Shown here: in pieces, positions 1-5,494 of the stretch | How positions within the stretch are numbered: the stretch's first letter is position 1 | Layout of the letters: each line of letters starts with the position of its first letter | NCBI GenBank assembly: GCA_964450125.1 | Contig: CAYVDO010000285.1 | Location: 1 to 10,796, forward strand | Length of the DNA: 10,796 bases | Direction: 5' to 3' | Source: JADJOY01 sp964450125 | Lineage (GTDB): Bacteria; JADJOY01 | Notes under the pieces: generated by a model | The model's input: only the letters and a program-made list of their open reading frames with translations | Told to the model about the DNA's origin: nothing | The model's database searches: none | Program-made: the position numbers and the translations under genes

Positions 1-1465
1 CGGGCGCCTCGACGTAGAAGAGGTAGCGTGGCATCTGGCCGGCCAGGTCGACGGACACCGTGAAGCCGGCCAGGGAAACGCCGCTCGAGCGCTGGACGTT
101 CCGCATCGCCTCGACCACGTGGGATTCGCCGAGCTTCTCGCCGGTGATGGAGATCATGTTCCCGCCCTTGTGCAGGAACTTGAGCTTGGGGGCGCGGTTG
201 AAGAACCCGGTGACCTCGACGAGGTCGTTGATGTCGTAACGATAGAGCCCCGCCGAGGTGGTGAGCAGGGTGAAGTAGCGGGCACCCACTTCCACCCGGG
301 ACGCATCCACCGCGGCGGCGAAGTCGCCTCGATCGCGGGCATCCTCCGGCAAGAACTCGACGAAGGCCGCGGGAATCACCAGCACACCGTCGTTGCCTTG
401 CGCCGAGAGCGGCACCGTGAAGCTTCCCTCGGTGGCGGCGTAGCCGATCTCGTGCACAGGGAGATCGTCACCGAACCAGTGCGGGAACTGCTGCAAGTAG
501 AACGGTGCGCTGCCGCCTTTCCAGCACAGCACCGCGGCGAACTCGTCCCATACGTCCGTAGGGCGAAGATGGCCGCGGGTGCCTTTGGCGCGCCGGATCT
601 TCTCGGCGAGAGCGCGATTTGGTCCCTTGATGCGCTTTCGGATCGCGGCGACCAGCGCGGGGTCGAGGCCGTCACAGCGCTCGGCGGTTCCCTGCTCGAG
701 ATCGCGCACCAGCGCGTCGGCGTACGCGTCGAGCTTTCGCGCCAAGAGCACCACGGTGCTGGGATTGGCGGTGTGGATGCGGGTGATGCGGTTCTCGAGA
801 GCGAGCCTGAGCAGCAGGTAGTACTTGCGCTCGAAGTCTTCACACTCGAAGAGCCCGAGCGGATAGGTGTCGCCCTCGCGCACCCATTTCGGCTTCGCCG
901 CCTCGATCTTGCCGGTGATCGAGCCGAAGGGAACCCCGCCCGGCGTGTGGCCTTGCACCTTGGGGCTCGCCATGCCGAGCTCGGCACCGTCGGCGAGCTG
1001 CGGCAGGTTCTCGGCCAGCGCCCGGGCGAAGAGCGTGCGGCCGAAGATGAACTCCTTGAAGTAGCTGGGCGTGATGGGGATGAGCTTGGGCTTGCCGGTG
1101 GTGCCGCTCGATTGGCCGAACCAGGTGGGCTCGTCGGCGGTGAGCACGGCGCGCTCGCCGCCGACCACCCGATCCAGCCACGGCGAGAGGCCCTCGAAGT
1201 CGCGAGGCGGAACCGCACGCTGGTAGTCCGCGATGGCGCGGATCGCGGCGAAGCCGTGCTCGCGGCCGAACGCGGTGTCGCGATTGCGTCCGACGATCTC
1301 GAGGAGCTTGGCGGTGGCAGCTTCGCGTGGGGCCTCACTCGCGGACACGAGCTTCTTCCAGGCACCGTGCGTCGCCAGGCGCGCCGCGGCGCGGAACAGC
1401 GTGGCGCGCGTCGAGAGTGGACGGCGAAGCGGCGCAGGCTCGAAGGGCGAACGAGGATCGGTCAC
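1..1465 (-). CDS. GH3-family acyl-adenylate/acyl-amido synthetase (3' end cut by window edge)
   Basis: GH3 enzymes belong to the ANL adenylate-forming superfamily. Plant members activate a carboxylic acid with ATP and join it to an amino acid; substrates of bacterial members are mostly unknown. Visible here are the P-loop-like SSGTTGKPK (about residues 119-127), a GH3-type ANPST stretch in mid-protein, GYAATEG (341-347, the family's Y-x-x-(S/T)-E-G nucleotide-binding motif) and GLYRYD followed by NDLVEVTGFF (from 406), which is highly typical of GH3. There are 488 codons before the edge; family members usually run about 500-560 residues, so roughly the last tenth is missing. No signal peptide or membrane segment is seen, so it is probably cytoplasmic. 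The GTG start at 1465 has a GAGAGG ribosome site 6 nt upstream that overlaps the stop of the preceding permease gene, implying translational coupling. The family is secure; the substrate is unknown. Confidence 0.9.
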   Translation of the reverse strand, partial: MTDPRSPFEPAPLRRPLSTRATLFRAAARLATHGAWKKLVSASEAPREAATAKLLEIVGRNRDTAFGREHGFAAIRAIADYQRAVPPRDFEGLSPWLDRVVGGERAVLTADEPTWFGQSSGTTGKPKLIPITPSYFKEFIFGRTLFARALAENLPQLADGAELGMASPKVQGHTPGGVPFGSITGKIEAAKPKWVREGDTYPLGLFECEDFERKYYLLLRLALENRITRIHTANPSTVVLLARKLDAYADALVRDLEQGTAERCDGLDPALVAAIRKRIKGPNRALAEKIRRAKGTRGHLRPTDVWDEFAAVLCWKGGSAPFYLQQFPHWFGDDLPVHEIGYAATEGSFTVPLSAQGNDGVLVIPAAFVEFLPEDARDRGDFAAAVDASRVEVGARYFTLLTTSAGLYRYDINDLVEVTGFFNRAPKLKFLHKGGNMISITGEKLGESHVVEAMRNVQRSSGVSLAGFTVSVDLAGQMPRYLFYVEAP

Positions 1466-1471
1466 CGCGCG

Positions 1472-1477
1472 CCTCTC
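1472..1477 (-). promoter_or_regulatory. Ribosome binding site deciding the GH3 start
   Basis: On the minus strand GAGAGG lies 6 nt before the GTG at 1465 and overlaps the TGA of the permease (1476-1478). It fixes the GH3 start as this GTG rather than a later codon and ties its translation to that of the exporter gene. Confidence 0.6.
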
Positions 1478-2663
1478 ACTCGTAGCGCAGCGCTTCGATG
1501 GGATCGAGCTCGGCCGCCTTCTTGGCCGGATAGACGCCGAAGAAGATGCCGACGGCGAACGCGAACGTGAACGCCACCGTCACCGACCACGCCGTGGTGC
1601 GCACGGGTAGCGAGGGATAGAGGGCATGCGCCGTTTGCGCGCCGAGGATGCCGAGAACGATGCCCACGATTCCACCCACTACGCTCAGCGTCACCGCCTC
1701 GATCAGGAACTGCAGCAGCACGTCTTGCTTGCGTGCCCCCACGGCCTTGCGAATGCCGATCTCGCGGGTGCGCTCGCGGACGCTCACCAGCATGATGTTC
1801 ATGATGCCGATTCCACCGACCAAGAGCGAGATGCCGGCGATCGCCGCGAGGGTATAGGTGAGCGCCTGAGTGATGCTGTCGAGCTTGGCGAGGATCGCCG
1901 ATTGGCTCTGGATGGTGAAATCCTCGCGGCCGCCGAAGCGCGTCTTCAGCACCTCGGTGATCTGCTTGATGGTGGACTCGACGGGCGCCCCCGGCCGCGG
2001 CGTCACGAAGATCTGATTGATGCCCTCGATCTGGAAGAGCTCTTGCGCCGCCGGCAGCGGCACGTAGATGCGCTCGTCGGGGTTTTGGCCGAGGGATCGC
2101 CCACCCTCCGCCATCACGCCGATCACCTGGAACGGCGTGTCGTCGATCTTGATTCGGCTGCCGAGCGGGTTGGCCGAGCCGAAGAGCTGGCGCGCCACCT
2201 CGGAGCCGATGGCTGCGACCCGCCGCTCGCCTTCCATGTCGGCTTCGTTGATGAATACGCCAGTTGCGAGGCGGGTGCTGCGCAGCCGTTTGTAGGACGG
2301 AGTGACGCCCAGGATCGATGCGGTGAAGCGCTTGGCACCGACCCGTGCCGAGGCCGAGCCCGTGACGATCGCCGCCACCTCCTCCACCGACGCCGCGCGG
2401 CGTTCGATCGCCTTGGCGTCCTCGAGCTTGAATTTGACCACCGTGGCACGTCCGCCGTGGATCTGGCCCGGGATGACCCAGATCAGATCGCTGCCGAGCT
2501 CCTGGATCTGCCCGGTCACGAAATCGCTCGCGCCCTGGCCCACGGCCACCAGCAGGATCACGCTCAGCACGCCGATGATCACGCCCAGCATCGTGAGCAC
2601 CGAGCGCACGCGATTGGCGCGCAGCGCTTCGAGCGCGGTGCGGAAGCTCTCCCAGAAGCTCAC
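1476..2663 (-). CDS. MacB/FtsX-type ABC transporter permease
   Basis: This is the membrane subunit of a MacB-type ABC pump (395 residues). MacB-family permeases do not carry substrate through the membrane but transmit ATP-driven motion to a periplasmic adaptor. Order of parts: a short cytoplasmic N-terminal helix with RANRVRSVLTMLGVIIG, TM1 at about 22-44, the large periplasmic MacB core domain at about 45-262, TM2 at 268-290, the FtsX-family signature SVRERTREIGIRKAVGAR at 294-311, TM3 at about 318-342, TM4 at about 358-378 and the typical ending PAKKAAELDPIEALRYE. This is full length for a permease whose ATPase is a separate protein; in E. coli MacB the two are fused. The start is a GTG whose first bases form a 4-bp GTGA overlap with the stop of the ATPase gene. 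Family certain; cargo unknown (antibiotics, peptides, lipids and siderophores are all known for relatives). Confidence 0.95.
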   Translation of the reverse strand: MSFWESFRTALEALRANRVRSVLTMLGVIIGVLSVILLVAVGQGASDFVTGQIQELGSDLIWVIPGQIHGGRATVVKFKLEDAKAIERRAASVEEVAAIVTGSASARVGAKRFTASILGVTPSYKRLRSTRLATGVFINEADMEGERRVAAIGSEVARQLFGSANPLGSRIKIDDTPFQVIGVMAEGGRSLGQNPDERIYVPLPAAQELFQIEGINQIFVTPRPGAPVESTIKQITEVLKTRFGGREDFTIQSQSAILAKLDSITQALTYTLAAIAGISLLVGGIGIMNIMLVSVRERTREIGIRKAVGARKQDVLLQFLIEAVTLSVVGGIVGIVLGILGAQTAHALYPSLPVRTTAWSVTVAFTFAFAVGIFFGVYPAKKAAELDPIEALRYE

Positions 2664-3337
2664 GTTGGACGGTCCTCGACGATCAGCCCGTCGCGTACCC
2701 GCACCAGCCGGCGCGCGTGCGCAGCGACGTCGTTGTCGTGCGTCACGATCACGAGGGTCACGTTCTGCTCGTGATTCAAACGCTCGAAGAGCTGGATGAT
2801 CTCCGCGCCCACCTTGCTGTCCAGGTTCCCGGTGGGCTCGTCGGCGAGCACGATCGACGGCGCGTTCACGAGCGCACGGGCGATGGCCACGCGCTGCCGC
2901 TGTCCGCCCGAGAGCTCGTTGGGCGAGTGATTCATGCGGTCCGTGAGATCGACGAGCGCGAGCGCGCGCTCGGCGCGCTCGCGCCGCTCACCCACCGGCA
3001 CACCGCCGTAGACCAGCGGCAGCTCGACGTTCTTGAGCGCCGACATGCGCGGCATCAGGTTGAACGTCTGGAACACGAAGCCGACACGGCGGTTGCGGAA
3101 CTTGGCGAGTGCGTCGTCGTCGAGGTGCGAGACCTCCTCGCCGTCGAGGTGGTAGGTGCCGGAGGTGGGCGAGTCGAGGCAGCCCAGGATGTTCATGAGC
3201 GTGGATTTCCCCGAGCCCGATGGTCCGATGATGGCGACGTACTCGCCCCCGTCGATGCGTAGATCGATCCCCGCGAGGGCGCGCACCACCTCGCCGCCCA
3301 TCGGGTACACCTTGGTGACGCCACGCAGTTCGATCAT
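2660..3337 (-). CDS. MacB/LolD-type ABC transporter ATP-binding protein
   Basis: This is the cytoplasmic ATPase that powers the FtsX-type permease encoded next to it. All catalytic motifs are intact in 225 residues, the normal length for the LolD/MacB/FtsE group: Walker A GPSGSGKST at 38-46, Q-loop Gln90 in FVFQTFNL, signature LSGGQRQR at 142-149, Walker B IVLADEPTG at 162-170, D-loop NLDS at 171-174 and switch His200 in VTHD. The ATG start leaves 31 bp after the adaptor gene, and the stop overlaps the permease start by 4 bp, so adaptor, ATPase and permease are one transcription unit. No strong Shine-Dalgarno precedes the ATG. LolD is a related alternative, but the adaptor gene upstream and the MacB core in the permease favour a MacAB-like efflux system over lipoprotein release. 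Confidence 0.95.
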   Translation of the reverse strand: MIELRGVTKVYPMGGEVVRALAGIDLRIDGGEYVAIIGPSGSGKSTLMNILGCLDSPTSGTYHLDGEEVSHLDDDALAKFRNRRVGFVFQTFNLMPRMSALKNVELPLVYGGVPVGERRERAERALALVDLTDRMNHSPNELSGGQRQRVAIARALVNAPSIVLADEPTGNLDSKVGAEIIQLFERLNHEQNVTLVIVTHDNDVAAHARRLVRVRDGLIVEDRPT

Positions 3338-3368
3338 GGGGCGCCAGCCACGACGATCGGTGATCGGC

Positions 3369-4589
3369 TCAGTGGCTACCCAGCTCGGCGGTGTGCCGGC
3401 CGCGGATCTTGAGCCCGTCAGCGAGGCGATCGTCGGCGTTGGTCACCACGAGATCGCCCTCGGCGAGCCCGCTTTGGACCTCGTCCTGGTTGAACGTGCG
3501 AATGCCGAGCCCGACTGGCTTTGCGACCGCGCGCCCGTACTTCCGCCAGCGCTTGTCGAAGACGAACACCGTGGGCTTGCCGTCGCGATCGACCACCGCA
3601 TTGGCGGGGATCGCCAAGGTGTTCTCGGCCTGGCCGACCTGGATCTCGATGTCGACGCTCATGCCCACCCGGAGCGCGGCGATCGAGCCGTCGATCTCGA
3701 TCCGCACCTCGACACCGCGGCTGGCGCGCTTCGAGAGCGAGACCACCGGCGACACCCACGCGAGCCGCCCCTGGAACTCCTGGTTGGGCAGCGCATCGGC
3801 GGTGATGCGCACCGTTTGGCCGACGCGCAGTTTGCGTGCGTCGGATTCGTCGATCACCGCCTCGATCTGGAGCTTCGACGCATCCATCACCTCGAACGCA
3901 GGCTGCTTGGGCAAGAGCATCTGCCCTGGCTCGACGGTGACCGTCTTGAGCGTGCCCGCGACCGGTGCCGTGAGGTCGGTCTCGGTGAGCTTGCGTCGCG
4001 CGATGTCGATCGAGCGCTTGAGCTTGTCGATGTTGATCTCGACGGTTTCGACCTCGCTCTTCGATGCGCGCCACGCGAGGGCTGCGGCCTCGGCCTGTTT
4101 GCGCGAGAAGATGCCGCGCTGGAAGAGGTCGTACGCCTTTCCGTAGTCGTTGCCCGTCTGGTCGCGACGCACCGTAGCCTCGCGAAGCTGGGTTTGCGCG
4201 ACGCGCAGGTTGCCTTCCTCGATGCGCAACCGGTCGTCGAGATCGCCGGGGTCGAGCTTCACGACGAGGTCACCGGCGGCGACGGCGTCACCGGCTTGCT
4301 TGGCGACCTCGATCACGCTGCCGCCAGTCTCCGAGGTGACCGCGCGCGACTCGCGAGGCTCGAGCGTGCCGGACGACACGCTGGTGACGATGTCGACGAC
4401 GGTGCCGCGCGTCACCGGGGCCACCACGTATTCGGGGGGCTTCTCTCGCGTGAATCCCCAGATGAGCAGCACCGCCACCACGACGATGACGCCCCATTTC
4501 ACTCGATTGCGCGTCGACACGTCGGATGGGCCTCGCTGGACGAGCATCGGGCGGCGCGGCCGCTCGTGAGGTGCGTCGGCGCGCGACAC
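3369..4589 (-). CDS. HlyD/MacA-type periplasmic adaptor (membrane fusion protein)
   Basis: This is the periplasmic adaptor that links the MacB-like permease to an outer-membrane channel. It has 406 residues as drawn: a cytoplasmic N-terminus, one membrane anchor at about 31-46 (VKWGVIVVVAVLLIWGF), the first half of a lipoyl/barrel-sandwich domain at about 83-112, an alpha-helical hairpin at about 115-203, the second lipoyl half starting with DLTAPVAG (205-212), a beta-barrel at about 238-318 and a membrane-proximal domain to the end. It has no lipobox Cys, so it is anchored by the helix. It is the first gene of the leftward operon. The start is uncertain: GTG at 4589 has no Shine-Dalgarno, and an in-frame ATG at 4547 (residue 15) still precedes the anchor. 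No TolC partner lies in the window, so the channel is probably encoded elsewhere. Confidence 0.93.
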   Translation of the reverse strand: MSRADAPHERPRRPMLVQRGPSDVSTRNRVKWGVIVVVAVLLIWGFTREKPPEYVVAPVTRGTVVDIVTSVSSGTLEPRESRAVTSETGGSVIEVAKQAGDAVAAGDLVVKLDPGDLDDRLRIEEGNLRVAQTQLREATVRRDQTGNDYGKAYDLFQRGIFSRKQAEAAALAWRASKSEVETVEINIDKLKRSIDIARRKLTETDLTAPVAGTLKTVTVEPGQMLLPKQPAFEVMDASKLQIEAVIDESDARKLRVGQTVRITADALPNQEFQGRLAWVSPVVSLSKRASRGVEVRIEIDGSIAALRVGMSVDIEIQVGQAENTLAIPANAVVDRDGKPTVFVFDKRWRKYGRAVAKPVGLGIRTFNQDEVQSGLAEGDLVVTNADDRLADGLKIRGRHTAELGSH

Positions 4590-4600
4590 GAAAACGCCGG

Positions 4601-4629
4601 AGCGTACGAGAACCCCTGGGGGGCGTCAA
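4601..4629 (-). promoter_or_regulatory. Candidate promoter for the leftward exporter operon
   Basis: On the minus strand TTGACG (4629-4624, 5 of 6 bases of the -35 consensus) is followed after 17 nt by TACGCT (4606-4601), a poor -10 match. Transcription would start near 4595, again almost at the GTG at 4589, or 48 nt before the alternative ATG at 4547. An alternative minus-strand -10 is TATACT at 4683-4678, but it has no recognisable -35. Confidence 0.3.
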
Positions 4630-4679
4630 ACCCGCTCCGAGCAGAGAACGGGCCGAAATCGCGAGGTTTTCACTTCGAG

Positions 4680-4687
4680 TATAGAAT
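4680..4687 (+). promoter_or_regulatory. Candidate -10 box for the rightward operon
   Basis: TATAGAAT contains TAGAAT (4682-4687), which matches 5 of 6 bases of the sigma-70 -10 consensus, in an otherwise GC-rich region. It ends only 8 nt before the ATG at 4696, so transcription would begin just before or at the start codon. No good -35 hexamer is found 16-18 nt upstream. No Shine-Dalgarno precedes the ATG, which fits a nearly leaderless message. Confidence 0.4.
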
Positions 4688-4695
4688 CGACCGCC

Positions 4696-5472
4696 ATGAG
4701 CACCGAGGCTTTGGCGCGCAGCGAGCGCGTGCCCGCGGGGATGCGCCTCTTGAACGTCGGCTTCGACGTCGTGACGGCTGCGCAGGGCATCGGCCTGGTC
4801 GAGGTGAGCTTCGAAGCGACCGAGGCGCTCCGCGCGAGGCTCGCCGCAGAGCAGGGAATGCGGGTCTCGAACGCGCTCGTGTTCGTGAAGGCGGTCGCGC
4901 ACGCGCTCGCGCGAGTGCCCCAGGCCCATGCGTTCCTCGAAGGCGGAAAGCTCATCCATCCGGCGCACGTCGACGTGGGCGTGTCGGTGGCGGGGAAGGG
5001 CAACTACGCCCCGGTGGCGGTGCTGGAAGCCGTCGAAACGAAGTCGCTGGCCCAGCTCGGCGAGGAGCTGCGAGCGCTCGCGGCCCAGAAACGCGCCGAG
5101 GAAGATCAGGCGATCCGACTCTTCGGAGTCCTGTACTGGGTGCTCGGATTCGACTTCGTTCGGCGGGCGGCGTTGCGCTTGGGGCTGCGTCGCTTCGCCA
5201 TCGCGCGCAAGCTGGTCGGCACCATCCAGGTGAGCACGCTGCCCAACCTCGACCTCTTCTGGCCGCTGCGCTTCAGCTCGTCGGCAGTGGTGGCGCTGGG
5301 CAGTGTCGAGCCGCGGCCCTGGGTCGAGGACGGCGTGCTCAAGGTGGCGCCGGTGGGGCGGGCGACGATCGCCATCGACCATCGGGTTCTCGATGGCTGG
5401 AAAGCGGATCAACTCCTCGCCGAGGTGAAGCGCATCCTCGAAGACCCGCGCGAGCTCGCGAGCTTCGTGTGA
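4696..5472 (+). CDS. Stand-alone E2-like acyltransferase (2-oxoacid dehydrogenase acyltransferase catalytic domain)
   Basis: The protein (258 residues) matches the catalytic domain of dihydrolipoamide acyltransferases, which share the fold of chloramphenicol acetyltransferase. The active-site motif DHRVLDGW lies at 228-235 with His229 and Asp233 in the H-x-x-x-D spacing, preceded by the conserved VGRATIAI strand; VSNALVFVKAVAHAL at 57-71 is the typical substrate-channel helix. It lacks the N-terminal lipoyl and E1/E3-binding domains of true E2 chains, and no E1 or E3 gene is nearby, so a dehydrogenase-complex role is unlikely. Residues about 137-174, between helix and GTIQVS strand, form a hydrophobic and basic insertion (LFGVLYWVLGF, then Arg-rich) longer than in classical E2. 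The ATG at 4696 is chosen because the domain begins within the first 20 residues; Met16 is a weaker alternative. It is first in the rightward operon, 22 bp before the receptor gene. Acyl donor and acceptor are unknown. Confidence 0.85.
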   Translation: MSTEALARSERVPAGMRLLNVGFDVVTAAQGIGLVEVSFEATEALRARLAAEQGMRVSNALVFVKAVAHALARVPQAHAFLEGGKLIHPAHVDVGVSVAGKGNYAPVAVLEAVETKSLAQLGEELRALAAQKRAEEDQAIRLFGVLYWVLGFDFVRRAALRLGLRRFAIARKLVGTIQVSTLPNLDLFWPLRFSSSAVVALGSVEPRPWVEDGVLKVAPVGRATIAIDHRVLDGWKADQLLAEVKRILEDPRELASFV

Positions 5473-5494
5473 TTCGTGTGGCGAGGCCGCCGCG

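Larger units (their letters stand above)
4590..4695. promoter_or_regulatory. Divergent promoter region between the leftward and rightward operons
   Basis: This 106-bp gap separates the adaptor gene (leftward) from the E2-like acyltransferase gene (rightward). It is the only place in the window where genes diverge, so it must carry or adjoin both promoters. It contains an AT-rich patch at about 4667-4687 that stands out from the GC-rich surroundings, and a C-run/G-run segment near 4613-4623. I see no clear operator palindrome. Confidence 0.6.

Noticed and set aside
376..1365. A 329-codon minus-strand open frame inside the GH3 gene.
   Set aside because: It is a different frame from the one that encodes SSGTTGKPK and GYAATEG, and its Ser/Arg/Pro-rich product resembles no folded protein.
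119..1570. A 483-codon plus-strand open frame opposite the GH3 gene and the end of the permease.
   Set aside because: The minus-strand frame there gives unmistakable GH3 and FtsX motifs; the plus-strand translation is low-complexity and motif-free.
1626..2774. A 382-codon plus-strand open frame opposite the permease.
   Set aside because: It is a shadow of the permease; the translation is rich in His, Asp and Arg with no hydrophobic core pattern or known motif.
2660..4589. Reading the leftward transporter as a LolCDE lipoprotein-release system.
   Set aside because: The HlyD/MacA adaptor gene and the single MacB-core permease fit an efflux system; LolCDE needs two LolC/E permeases and has no such adaptor.
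4696..5472. Assigning the E2-like protein as part of a pyruvate or branched-chain dehydrogenase complex.
   Set aside because: It lacks lipoyl and subunit-binding domains, and no E1 or E3 gene is adjacent.
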